From Alphaproteobacteria bacterium HT1-32 (GTDB lineage Bacteria; Pseudomonadota; Alphaproteobacteria; Rhodospirillales; HT1-32), in NCBI GenBank assembly GCA_009649675.1, contig WJPL01000002.1, forward strand, positions 248,001 to 312,000: 64,000 nucleotides of DNA, written 5' to 3'. The notes beneath the pieces were generated by a model, which was not told the DNA's origin, did no database searches, and worked only from the letters and a program-made list of their open reading frames with translations. Position 1 is the first letter of the stretch. Every line of letters begins with the position of its first letter. The translations under genes were made by a program, and so were the position numbers. Positions 8,282-16,094 of the stretch are shown here, piece after piece.

Positions 8282-8772
8282 CGTAAACCTCCGGGAAGTC
8301 GCTTCGCGGCACAGCAGAAAGCAAGGACAGCCAGAAGCAGCGAAGCAATGAAATTATAGCTCGCCATCGACAAACCAAACATCGACCAGGGAACTTCGTC
8401 GCACCGGACGATCGGATTGTTCAGAATTTGTGCGCGGAAATCTTCAAAGGAACCAGTGTTCAGGGTTGCGCTGCAGTCGCTGGTGCCTTCCCACCACTGC
8501 TGTTCGACGCCATGATGGAAGCCTGCGATGGCAGCACCCGTAAGCAAGGCCAGCCCGCAGATCATCAGTGCAGGGCGGCGCAGATGGGCCGGGGTGAGGG
8601 GCAGTGCGGCAAGGCACCCTACCGCCAGTACGATCCAGTGTGGAACACGCTGATACAGGCAGAGTACACAGGGATTCAGCCCGCCCAGATACTGGGAGCC
8701 ATAGGCAGTTCCCAGAGCAACAGCGCTGCAGGTAGCCAATATGATCAGGGGCATTCGATGGGACTGCATCAT
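8278..8772 (-). CDS. dsbB: disulfide bond formation protein DsbB
   Basis: 164 residues with four hydrophobic helices, the DsbB architecture. It reoxidises periplasmic DsbA and passes the electrons to ubiquinone. The first periplasmic loop holds the redox pair C35-x2-C38 in NPCVLCLYQR, where the arginine after the pair is the quinone-interacting residue. The second loop holds C100 and C124 (TSDCSA and VRCDEVPW). It overlaps the DedA-family gene upstream by four bases and coq7 downstream by four. The link with a quinone-synthesis gene is sensible because DsbB needs ubiquinone. No dsbA is in the window. Confidence 0.93.
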   Translation of the reverse strand: MMQSHRMPLIILATCSAVALGTAYGSQYLGGLNPCVLCLYQRVPHWIVLAVGCLAALPLTPAHLRRPALMICGLALLTGAAIAGFHHGVEQQWWEGTSDCSATLNTGSFEDFRAQILNNPIVRCDEVPWSMFGLSMASYNFIASLLLAVLAFCCAAKRLPGGLR

Positions 8773-9350
8773 AGAGCGTATTTGAGCACGACAAATCCGC
8801 CGATCAAGCCGATAAAGAAGATCACGGTGATCAGACCAAGGCGTTTTTCAATGAATTCGCGGATCGGATCGCCAAATTTCCACAGCAGGGCGGCAACCAG
8901 GAAAAACCGTGCCCCGCGGGAAATCGCGGAGGCCAGAATGAAGGTCCAGATATCGAGACTGACAACACCGCTGGCGATGGTAATGACCTTGTAGGGGAAC
9001 GGAGTCAGCCCGAAGAAGGCAACGATCCAGGCACCCCATTCTTCATAACGGCCCTGAAAAACCGAGAATTTGTCCATATAGCCGTAGAATTCAACGACGG
9101 GCTGCCCGATCTGTGCCCACAGGGTGAAGCCGATGAAATACCCCAGCAAGCCACCGGCTACTGATGTTATTGTGCAGATTGCAGCGATTCTCCAGGCCCG
9201 TTCCCGTTGTGCCAGAACCATCGGGATCAGCAGGACATCTGGCGGAATGGGAAAGAGCGAGCTTTCAATAAAGGAGATAAAGCCCAGCGCCGCATCTGAC
9301 CGTTTGTGGCCAGCAAGCCGCATGGTCCAGTCATATAGCCGTTTCAGCAT
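8769..9350 (-). CDS. DedA/YqaA-family membrane protein
   Basis: 193 residues with about four to five membrane helices. The sequence FISFIESSLFPIPPDVLLIPMV is the conserved re-entrant motif of the DedA/VTT superfamily, with the ES and PP positions kept, and FFGLTPFPYKVITIASG is the second conserved region. DedA proteins are linked to membrane phospholipid flipping and envelope homeostasis. Homologues of the shorter YqaA type often sit beside dsbB as here, with overlapping coding ends. It is the first gene of the dsbB-coq7 operon. The precise substrate is unknown. Confidence 0.88.
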   Translation of the reverse strand: MLKRLYDWTMRLAGHKRSDAALGFISFIESSLFPIPPDVLLIPMVLAQRERAWRIAAICTITSVAGGLLGYFIGFTLWAQIGQPVVEFYGYMDKFSVFQGRYEEWGAWIVAFFGLTPFPYKVITIASGVVSLDIWTFILASAISRGARFFLVAALLWKFGDPIREFIEKRLGLITVIFFIGLIGGFVVLKYAL

Positions 9351-9410
9351 TCAGTAGATCCTGTGGAGCAGTGTCGGAGGCAGCAGCCGGATGTGGCCAG
9401 GGGTCAGTCG

Positions 9411-10208
9411 TCAGTCGTCTTCTTCTTCCCGCCGGGCCATTTCTGCCTTGCGGTCCTCGTCCTGTTTGTGGGCTTCTTCAATCGCCTTGTCGTAGTTGTT
9501 GATGACCGCACCCACCACAAGGTTGATCAGCAGAAAGCCGGAAACAACCATCCATGAAACATGGTAGAAGGTAACCCAGCCCGAGAGGTCGGAATGAACC
9601 TGCAACAGGTTGTAGCGCAGGTCGGTCCAGTCTTCGCCGGTGAGGATACGGAACAGACTGAACATGGCCTCGCCAAGATCGCCATAGGGATCTGGCTGTG
9701 TCGGATTGAGTTCCGCATTGGGTGATACCGCATAGCTCGGATTACGAAACATGCTGACGCCAACCACGGCATAGACATACATGAAGATGAAGAACAGCGC
9801 GCCGGAATAAACCAGAGACTTGATTGATTTCAGCAGGACCGTGGTGATCAGACGCAACTCCTCGATCGCCCGCAATGCCCGGAATACGCGAAGGACACGC
9901 AGGGCGCGGAGAACGGATACATCAGCGCCGGAGACGGCTGCTTCGGGAATCAGGGAGACCGTAACGATGAAGATATCAAAGTAGTTCCAGCCGTCGGTAA
10001 AATACTCTTTGTAGGATTCCCGGCCGAGAAAACGGATGATCAGTTCTACAACAAAAAACAGAATGATTGATTGCTGTATGAAAGTTATCTCCGGACTTCC
10101 GTGCGATAACTCGACGCCAATCAGCACTGCATTGATGACAATAACAATCACTGCGGCCTGATCAAAGATCGGGTGCCGGACCATACGCTGGCAAAAATTA
10201 GATCGCAT
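9411..10208 (-). CDS. single-domain voltage-gated cation channel (ion transporter family)
   Basis: 265 residues with six membrane helices and a pore loop. Helix S4 carries five arginines at every third position (R101, 104, 107, 110, 113). The pore reads FRILTGEDWTDLRY at about 186-199. This places Glu192, Asp193 and Trp194 where bacterial sodium channels such as NaChBac have LESW, and closely resembles the TGEDW of domain II of animal calcium channels. The inner helix ends with LLINLVVGAVINNY. A charged C-terminal tail (EEAHKQDEDRKAEMARREEEDD) probably forms the tetramer coiled coil. The fold is certain; ion selectivity is inferred only. Confidence 0.92.
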   Translation of the reverse strand: MRSNFCQRMVRHPIFDQAAVIVIVINAVLIGVELSHGSPEITFIQQSIILFFVVELIIRFLGRESYKEYFTDGWNYFDIFIVTVSLIPEAAVSGADVSVLRALRVLRVFRALRAIEELRLITTVLLKSIKSLVYSGALFFIFMYVYAVVGVSMFRNPSYAVSPNAELNPTQPDPYGDLGEAMFSLFRILTGEDWTDLRYNLLQVHSDLSGWVTFYHVSWMVVSGFLLINLVVGAVINNYDKAIEEAHKQDEDRKAEMARREEEDD

Positions 10209-10314
10209 GTTTGAGACACCACCCCCTGTTATTCATTCTTCGCTTATAGCCGGGAAGCAGGGGCGCACTCAACCGACACTTGGCGTATCAATTTGGTTAC
10301 ATTGCAGTGTTGGG

Positions 10315-10342
10315 TTGACCGATTGCCTTTGAAAGCTAATAT
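10315..10342 (+). promoter_or_regulatory. sigma-70-type promoter of tRNA-Leu
   Basis: TTGACC at 10315-10320 and TAATAT at 10337-10342 are separated by 16 bases, a near-consensus housekeeping promoter. Transcription would start near 10349, a few bases before the mature tRNA 5' end at 10355. Confidence 0.7.
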
Positions 10343-10354
10343 CCGCGCGTCGCA

Positions 10355-10441
10355 GCCCCCGTGGTGGAACTGGTAGACGCGTCAGACTCAAAATCTGATG
10401 TCCGCAAGGACGTGTCCGTTCGAGTCGGACCGGGGGCACCA
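10355..10441 (+). tRNA. tRNA-Leu (anticodon CAA)
   Basis: The acceptor stem GCCCCCG (10355-10361) pairs with CGGGGGC (10431-10437). The discriminator A and an encoded CCA end follow. The D-loop region GTGGTGGAACTGGTAGAC, the anticodon stem TCAGA/TCTGA around loop CTCAAAA, a long variable arm (TGTCCGCAAGGACG) and the T arm around GTTCGAGTC are all visible. The long variable arm marks a class II tRNA, and anticodon CAA reads UUG leucine codons. The gene stands alone with its own promoter. No integrated element is seen at its 3' end. Confidence 0.96.
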
Positions 10442-10457
10442 AACTTCTTCCTGCCGA

Positions 10458-11324
10458 TTACTGCCCGGCCGGAAGTTCCGCGATCAGCTTCATGGAGTCA
10501 GTGAAGCCTTTTTCGGCAGCCAGCGAAATCAGGCGATATCCGCGGTCCAGTTCTTTCGGACCACCTTTGCCCTCGACCAGCATGACGCCGAGGTTATGCA
10601 GTGAAGGGATGTGACCCTCTGCGGCGGCCATCTCGAACCAGAAGCGTGAGAAACGGGTGTCTTTCCTGACGCCGTCTCCATCCCTGAACAGAGAGCCAAG
10701 CTTGTACATTGAAGGCGTATGACCGCGGTCTGCGGCCCATTCGAGCATTTCCGTCCATTCAACCGCACGGGCCCCGGCGGTGCGTAACCGCGCGGACAGG
10801 TCGTAGGCGGCTTTTGCGGAAGACGGGTTCTTCGCCTGTAGCCGCAGGGCTGCAAGTTTCTGACTGACATGTCCTGACGGCGCAGGTTTGCGAATTTTTT
10901 CTGCTGTGACCTGCTTTGGTGCAGCGGCGGGCTTCCCGGTGCCGACAGTCAGGGATGCTGTAACTTCAGCTTCCGTCACGGCAACCGGGGGGACAGGCTT
11001 GATCCGCGGTTCGGCAATCGAAGGCTTTACGGTTGCAGCCTGTGCAACCTGCGGGGTCGGGGGAGGGGCGGCCACATCGCCGACAACCCTTGCCTGTTTC
11101 AGTGCCTCGCTGACCCAGGCTTCAGAATGGGCTGCCGTTTCGGCCTGAACGTCGATATTCGCGTTCGGGATTTGCTGTTGCGGTTTTTTGACGATCGGCA
11201 GGTAGACGGTTGCCTGCGGTTTTGCGAGTAACACAGGCTGTTCGGGCAGGCGTGACGCCACGACACCGGCTGCTGTGGTGACAGCGATCAGTCCTACTGT
11301 TGCGGTACTCCAGAACGACGGCAT
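10458..11324 (-). CDS. Sel1-repeat protein with N-terminal membrane anchor
   Basis: 288 residues from ATG 11324, preceded by GGAGAG at a good distance; the longer frame to 11852 overlaps the epimerase gene and is rejected. The N-terminus (WSTATVGLIAVTTAAGVVAS) is a membrane anchor or uncleaved signal. Residues 30-170 are Pro/Ala-rich. Residues about 190-285 contain Sel1-like helical pairs: AADRGHTPSMYKLGSLFRDG, AAAEGHIPSLHNLGVMLVEG and AAEKGFTDSMKLI. Sel1 arrays mediate protein contacts. The partner is unknown and the neighbouring sugar operon is divergent, so no specific role is assigned. Confidence 0.82.
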   Translation of the reverse strand: MPSFWSTATVGLIAVTTAAGVVASRLPEQPVLLAKPQATVYLPIVKKPQQQIPNANIDVQAETAAHSEAWVSEALKQARVVGDVAAPPPTPQVAQAATVKPSIAEPRIKPVPPVAVTEAEVTASLTVGTGKPAAAPKQVTAEKIRKPAPSGHVSQKLAALRLQAKNPSSAKAAYDLSARLRTAGARAVEWTEMLEWAADRGHTPSMYKLGSLFRDGDGVRKDTRFSRFWFEMAAAEGHIPSLHNLGVMLVEGKGGPKELDRGYRLISLAAEKGFTDSMKLIAELPAGQ

Positions 11325-11573
11325 TTTACTCTCTCCTGTAACCTGCCTACTACAAGTCTTCACGAAAGGTAAACCAAGATTCCTTGTTAAAAGGTTAACG
11401 TTAATTTTGAATGAATGCAGTAGATGCTGAAGACTCTGAAAAACCTTGTTGTTCAGACTACAGAGGTGATTAGAGTGTGGTAAATAAACTGTTAATTTTT
11501 GCTTTGCTGTCCTGATTAGGTTAACAGATTTCAGGCGGATTTGATCCATTACCCTTCCGAGTCGGAGCTGAAA
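11325..11573. promoter_or_regulatory. AT-rich divergent intergenic region with five GTTAA boxes
   Basis: This gap between the divergent Sel1 gene and the nine-gene sugar operon is clearly more AT-rich than its surroundings. GTTAA occurs at 11386, 11394, 11400, 11491 and 11520; the second and third form TTAACGTTAA. It must hold both promoters. The repeated boxes could bind a regulator (the CtrA site is built of TTAA half sites), but the TTAA-N7-TTAA spacing of that factor is not met exactly. Confidence 0.35.
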
Positions 11574-12572
11574 ATGAAATGTCTGGTTACGGGTGGCGCC
11601 GGTTTTATTGGCAGCCACCTGGTCGAACGGTTGTTGCGGGACGGTCATCAGGTTGTGGCTCTGGATAATCTGGCCGTCGGGCGGCTGGCCAATATCTCCC
11701 ATTTGCAGGACCGTGATGACTTTCGCTTTGTGCAGGTTGATCTGCCTGACCTGGTGGCGGGTGATCCTTTGTTCGGGAATGTTGAGCGCGTGTTTCACCT
11801 CGGTGCGATGGCGGATATCGTTCCTTCCATTCAGCAGCCACTGGTCTATCACAGGGCGAATGTCGATGGCACAGCGGCGGTGCTGGAATGTGCCCGTGCG
11901 GCGGGGGTTGCCCGGTTTGTCTATGCTGCATCCAGTTCATGTTATGGCGTGCCGGATATCTATCCGACACCGGAAACCGCAGCCATCCGGCCCATGTATC
12001 CCTACGCGCTGACCAAATATATCGGTGAGCAGTATGTGATGCACTGGGAACAGACCTATGGCATGTCCAGTATTGCTTTGCGTTTCTTCAACGTCTTCGG
12101 GCCACGCGCCCGGACTTCCGGCACCTATGGGGCCGTCTTTGGGGTGTTTCTGGGCCAGAAGCTTGCCGGCAAGCCGTTCACGGTTGTCGGTGACGGTGAG
12201 CAGACCCGAGACTTCACTTACGTGACGGATGTTGTGGATGCACTGGTAACGGCAGCGGACAGCGATGTAACGGGTCGTGCCTTCAATGTCGGTTCCGGCG
12301 GCACTTACAGCGTAAACCGGCTGGTCGAACTGCTTGGTGGGGAAGTGACTTACATCCCCAAGCGACCGGGAGAGCCGGATTGTACCTTTGCCGATATTAC
12401 CCGCATTCAGGCCGAACTTGGCTGGCAGCCAACCATCAGTTTCGAGACCGGGGTTGCACGGATGCTTGACCATCTCGATGACTGGCGGGACGCTCCGGTA
12501 TGGGATCCGTCCAGTATTGCCTCGGCAACGTCGGACTGGTTCAAATATCTCGGCAAGGACAAGGCCCTCTGA
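11574..12572 (+). CDS. NAD-dependent sugar epimerase/dehydratase (extended SDR)
   Basis: 332 residues from ATG 11574, chosen because GGAG at 11564-11567 is correctly spaced and the product then begins with the nucleotide-binding strand MKCLVTGGAGFIGSHLVERL. The catalytic Tyr-x3-Lys is in YALTKYIGEQ with the serines of YAASSSCYG before it. RFFNVFGPRAR, GDGEQTRDFTYVTDV and the late KRPGEPDCTFADI are those of UDP-hexose C4-epimerases and WbpP/GalE-like enzymes acting on nucleotide sugars. It is the first gene of a nine-gene operon; its stop overlaps the next start (ATGA). The exact sugar is not predictable. Confidence 0.9.
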   Translation: MKCLVTGGAGFIGSHLVERLLRDGHQVVALDNLAVGRLANISHLQDRDDFRFVQVDLPDLVAGDPLFGNVERVFHLGAMADIVPSIQQPLVYHRANVDGTAAVLECARAAGVARFVYAASSSCYGVPDIYPTPETAAIRPMYPYALTKYIGEQYVMHWEQTYGMSSIALRFFNVFGPRARTSGTYGAVFGVFLGQKLAGKPFTVVGDGEQTRDFTYVTDVVDALVTAADSDVTGRAFNVGSGGTYSVNRLVELLGGEVTYIPKRPGEPDCTFADITRIQAELGWQPTISFETGVARMLDHLDDWRDAPVWDPSSIASATSDWFKYLGKDKAL

Positions 12573-14113
12573 TGAGCGATGATGATGGTAAGGCCCTGAC
12601 GAAAATCCAGACACTTGAAGGTATGGCCGCAGCCGCCGAACGGGTTCGCGCAGAGGGCCGGACCATCGCGCTGGCGCATGGTACCTTTGACCTTCTGCAT
12701 ATGGGACATGTCCGGCATTTGCAGGCTGCGGCAAGACATGGCGACGTACTGTTTGTCACGGTTACCTGCGATGCGGGCGTCAACAAGGGGCCGGGGCGCC
12801 CGGTCTTCACAGAACAGCTTCGCGCCGAGATGCTGGCGGCACTGGGTTGCGTGGAATGTGTTGCGGTGAACCCGGAAGCAACGGCCGTAAACGTCATCCA
12901 GTGCGTTAAGCCGGACGTCTATATCAAGGGGTCGGACTATGCGAATCCCGATGATGATATCACCGGCAAAATCCGGGATGAGCGGGATGCGGTTGAATCC
13001 CATGGCGGGCGAATCGAGTTTACAGATGACATCACTTTTTCGTCCTCGACCCTGATCAACCGCTATCTGGATGTCTTTGACCCGGTGCTGCGTGAATATC
13101 TCGACCGCAAGCAGAATGACGCGGTCGAGGAAGAGATCGACCGGCTGACGGCAGAGATCGCCGGATATCGTGTCCTGATTGTCGGTGACAGCATCATTGA
13201 TGAATACAATTACGTTTTTCCGATGGGGAAGTCGCCGAAGGAGAACATGATTGCGACCCGTTACCGGGATAGCGAGGTGTTTGCCGGTGGTGTCGCAGCG
13301 GCGGCAAACCATATTGCTGAATTTTGTGAATCGGTTGAGATACTGACGGCTGTCGGCGATGACGGGTATGAGGATCTGACCCGCAAGTCATTGAAGCCGA
13401 ATGTCTGGCTGCATGCCATCACCCGACCGGGAAAGCCGACAACCCGCAAGGCGCGCTATATCGACGACAGCTATATGCGCAAGCTGTTCGAAGTCTATCA
13501 TATGGACGATACCCCTATGGAGGGGGAGCAGGAACGCCGCCTTGTTGATGAAATCGAGCGTCGGGCGGGAGACTTCGACCTTGTTATCGTTACGGACTTC
13601 GGGCACGGACTTATCACGTCCCGCGTCATTGACGCACTGTCCCGCTCGGCGAAGTTTCTGGCCGTCAATTGCCAGTCCAACAGCGCCAATCACGGCTATA
13701 ACCTGATCACCAAGTATGACCGGGCTGATTACATCTGTATTGATGCGCCGGAAGCGCGACTGGCTGTTGCCGACAAATATGCGGATACGGAAAGCGTGGT
13801 GACAGAGTTGCTGCCGGCACGGATCGATTGCCCGAATTTTGTCGTGACACATGGCAAGCATGGCTGCATTGCCTGGAAACGCGGCGGGAAAGCGGCAAAG
13901 GTTCCGGCCTTTACCAAGACGGTTGTTGATACTGTCGGTGCCGGGGATGCCTTTTTTGCGGTGACAGCGCCTATGGTGGCGGCAGGTGCCCGGATGGAAA
14001 CGGCCGGGTTTGTCGGAAATGCGGCGGGGGCGATGAAGGTTGGAATCGTCGGCCATCGTCAATCGATTGAAAAGGTTTCGCTGCTAAAGTTCATCCGAAC
14101 ATTGTTGAAGTGA
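12572..14113 (+). CDS. bifunctional cytidylyltransferase-PfkB kinase, domain order reversed relative to HldE
   Basis: 513 residues from ATG 12572, overlapping the previous stop. Residues about 30-165 are a nucleotidyltransferase of the TagD/HldE-C type: HGTFDLLHMGHVRHL (HxGH at 43-46) and a late FSSSTLINR that matches the STT-I motif. Residues about 200-513 are a PfkB/ribokinase-fold sugar kinase ending in DTVGAGDAFF at 453-462, with the GAGD anion hole and catalytic Asp. In HldE the kinase comes first and the transferase last; here they are swapped. It probably phosphorylates a sugar or polyol phosphate and activates it with a nucleotide. No gmhA or gmhB is present, so ordinary heptose synthesis is unlikely. 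Confidence 0.88.
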   Translation: MSDDDGKALTKIQTLEGMAAAAERVRAEGRTIALAHGTFDLLHMGHVRHLQAAARHGDVLFVTVTCDAGVNKGPGRPVFTEQLRAEMLAALGCVECVAVNPEATAVNVIQCVKPDVYIKGSDYANPDDDITGKIRDERDAVESHGGRIEFTDDITFSSSTLINRYLDVFDPVLREYLDRKQNDAVEEEIDRLTAEIAGYRVLIVGDSIIDEYNYVFPMGKSPKENMIATRYRDSEVFAGGVAAAANHIAEFCESVEILTAVGDDGYEDLTRKSLKPNVWLHAITRPGKPTTRKARYIDDSYMRKLFEVYHMDDTPMEGEQERRLVDEIERRAGDFDLVIVTDFGHGLITSRVIDALSRSAKFLAVNCQSNSANHGYNLITKYDRADYICIDAPEARLAVADKYADTESVVTELLPARIDCPNFVVTHGKHGCIAWKRGGKAAKVPAFTKTVVDTVGAGDAFFAVTAPMVAAGARMETAGFVGNAAGAMKVGIVGHRQSIEKVSLLKFIRTLLK

Positions 14114-14127
14114 CGGAAGGCAGAATA

Positions 14128-15129
14128 ATGGAACAACGCCAGTGGAATGTGATGGTTACAGGTGGCGCCGGGTATGTTGGCAGCCGTCTGGTTCCGAAAT
14201 TACTGGAGGTCGGGCATAAGGTCACGGTGCTGGACCTGTATCTGTTCGGCCAGGATGCACTGGCGGAAAGCCGGGGGAACCCGAACCTGCGCGAAGTGCA
14301 GGGCGACCTGCGTGATATCAAGGCCGTCAAAGATGCGCTGACCGGCTGTGATGTGGTCATTCATCTTGCCTGTATCTCGAATGACCCGTCCTTTGAGCTG
14401 GATCCGGATCTCGGCAAGTCGATCAATTTCGATGCCTTTCAGCCGCTTGTCCGTGCGGCAAAGGAAGCCGGGGTGACTCGCTTCATCTATGCGTCCTCGT
14501 CAAGCGTCTATGGCATCAAGGATGAGGATAACGTCACCGAAAACCTGTCGCTGGAGCCGCTGACTGATTACTCCAAATTCAAGGCGATGTGCGAAGATGT
14601 GCTGGAGCGCGAGCGCGAACCGGGTTTTGTTACCCTGACAATCCGTCCCGCAACAGTTTGCGGTTATGCGCCACGTCAGCGGCTGGATGTAATCGTCAAT
14701 ATCCTGACCAACCATGCGGTCAACAATGGCCGGATCAAGGTGTTTGGCGGGCCGCAGAAACGCCCGAACCTGCATATCGAGGACATGACCGATCTGTATC
14801 TGCTGACCCTGCAACTTCCCGACGCGCAGATCGACGGCAAGATATTCAATGCCGGCTATGAAAACCATTCGGTTACCCGTCTGGCCGAGACGGTGCGCGA
14901 TACGGTCGGTGGTGGTGTCGAGATTGTGGTCGAGCCGACAGATGACCTCAGGTCCTATCATGTGTCATCGGAACTGATTGGCCGGGAACTGGGGTTCCGC
15001 CCGAAATATACCATTGAAGATGCGGTGCGCGGTCTGGTGCAGGCTTTCAGCGACGGTCGTTTGCCGGGCAGCATGGATGATCCGCGCTATTACAACATCA
15101 AGACCATGCAACAGGTGAAGCTGAAGTGA
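14128..15129 (+). CDS. NAD-dependent epimerase/dehydratase (extended SDR)
   Basis: 333 residues from ATG 14128, with GGAAGG at 14115-14120; an in-frame GTG at 14110 is less likely. The N-terminal Rossmann motif is MVTGGAGYVGSRLVPKLLE. HLACISNDPSFELDPDL and YASSSSVYG are the substrate and catalytic regions, and the Tyr-x3-Lys is YSKFK. RPATVCGYAPRQRLDVIVN is typical of SDR enzymes next to DegT aminotransferases in surface-sugar loci. It follows the cytidylyltransferase-kinase gene after 14 bases and overlaps the next gene (GTGA). It likely oxidises, dehydrates or epimerises the activated sugar. Confidence 0.9.
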   Translation: MEQRQWNVMVTGGAGYVGSRLVPKLLEVGHKVTVLDLYLFGQDALAESRGNPNLREVQGDLRDIKAVKDALTGCDVVIHLACISNDPSFELDPDLGKSINFDAFQPLVRAAKEAGVTRFIYASSSSVYGIKDEDNVTENLSLEPLTDYSKFKAMCEDVLEREREPGFVTLTIRPATVCGYAPRQRLDVIVNILTNHAVNNGRIKVFGGPQKRPNLHIEDMTDLYLLTLQLPDAQIDGKIFNAGYENHSVTRLAETVRDTVGGGVEIVVEPTDDLRSYHVSSELIGRELGFRPKYTIEDAVRGLVQAFSDGRLPGSMDDPRYYNIKTMQQVKLK

Positions 15130-16094
15130 TTGATCCTGCCGTCCGACTGGCGCTGCATCGTGACATGTTGCGGGTGCGGCTGATCGAAGAGGCGGTGGCT
15201 GACCGGTATCATCTCGACAATGAAATGCGCTGCCCGGTGCATCTGTCCATCGGACAGGAAGCTGTTTCGGCCGGTGTTTGTCTTGCCCTGCGACGGGATG
15301 ACCAGATTGTCACCACTCATCGTGGCCATGCGCATTATCTGTCCAAGGGTGGTGATCTGAATGCCATGCTCTGTGAATTTCATGGCAAGGCACCGGGCTG
15401 TTGCGGTGGTCGTGGTGGCTCAATGCATCTGTTCGACAGTGACGCCGGTGTTCTGATGAGCGCACCGATTGTCGCCAGTTCCATACCGGTAGGTGTGGGC
15501 GCGGCGCTGGGCATGAAGCAGGCGGGCAGCGATGCTGTTGCCGTCGTTTTCCTGGGTGATGCCTCGGTTGAGGAAGGTGTCTTTCATGAGAGTGCGAATT
15601 TTGCTGCCATCCGCAAACTGCCGGTGATTTTCGTTTGCGAGAATAATCTGTTTTCCGTCTATACCCCGCTCGACCAGCGCCAGCCCGACCGTCCTCTGAC
15701 CGATCTGGCAGCAGCACATGGCCTGGCCTGTATGCAGGTTGACGGCAATGACTGTGAAGCAGTCTACAACGCGACAGCGAAAGCGGCGGCAGCTGCCCGT
15801 GCCGGGGAGGGAGCGACCTTCATCCTGGCTGATACCTATCGCTGGCGGGAACATTGTGGTCCCTATTACGACAATGATCTGGGCTATCGCAGCGTCGAGG
15901 AATTTGAACGCTGGAAATCGCGAGACCCGGTTGAAATGCAACGCAGCAGACTGGCGGAAGCCGGACTTCTTCAGGCTGAGGCAGAAACCCGGCTTGCGGC
16001 GGAAATAGCAGCCGAGATCGACCGTGCTTTTGAGTTTGCCCTGAACGCGCCTTTCCCGGATGCAGAGACAGCAGGTGATCATGTCTTCGCCTGA
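15126..16094 (+). CDS. thiamine diphosphate-dependent dehydrogenase E1, alpha subunit
   Basis: 322 residues from GTG 15126, overlapping the previous stop. It matches the alpha subunit of pyruvate/acetoin/branched-chain 2-oxoacid dehydrogenase E1: HLSIGQEAVSAGV, THRGHAHYLSKGG, GGRGGSMHLFD, and the TPP motif from GDASVEEG to CENN with the expected spacing. RWREHCGPYYDND is the usual late motif. These enzymes decarboxylate a 2-oxo acid and pass the two-carbon unit to lipoyl-E2, but no E2 or E3 gene is here. In a nucleotide-sugar operon it may instead transfer the unit to a sugar carbonyl or act on a sugar-derived 2-oxo acid; this is inference. Confidence 0.9.
   Translation: MIDPAVRLALHRDMLRVRLIEEAVADRYHLDNEMRCPVHLSIGQEAVSAGVCLALRRDDQIVTTHRGHAHYLSKGGDLNAMLCEFHGKAPGCCGGRGGSMHLFDSDAGVLMSAPIVASSIPVGVGAALGMKQAGSDAVAVVFLGDASVEEGVFHESANFAAIRKLPVIFVCENNLFSVYTPLDQRQPDRPLTDLAAAHGLACMQVDGNDCEAVYNATAKAAAAARAGEGATFILADTYRWREHCGPYYDNDLGYRSVEEFERWKSRDPVEMQRSRLAEAGLLQAEAETRLAAEIAAEIDRAFEFALNAPFPDAETAGDHVFA

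Noticed and set aside
11325-11852. N-terminal extension of the Sel1 gene to 11852
   Set aside because: It would overlap the epimerase gene by almost 280 bases and lacks the AT-rich promoter gap; ATG 11324 has a good ribosome site and begins with a membrane anchor.
12407-13312. Minus-strand frame of 301 codons over the cytidylyltransferase-kinase gene
   Set aside because: The plus strand encodes clear HxGH and GAGD motifs in an overlapping operon; the minus frame shows no known motif.
12572-14113. Naming the fusion gene hldE
   Set aside because: Domain order is reversed and heptose partner genes are missing, so the symbol would claim a function that the sequence does not support.
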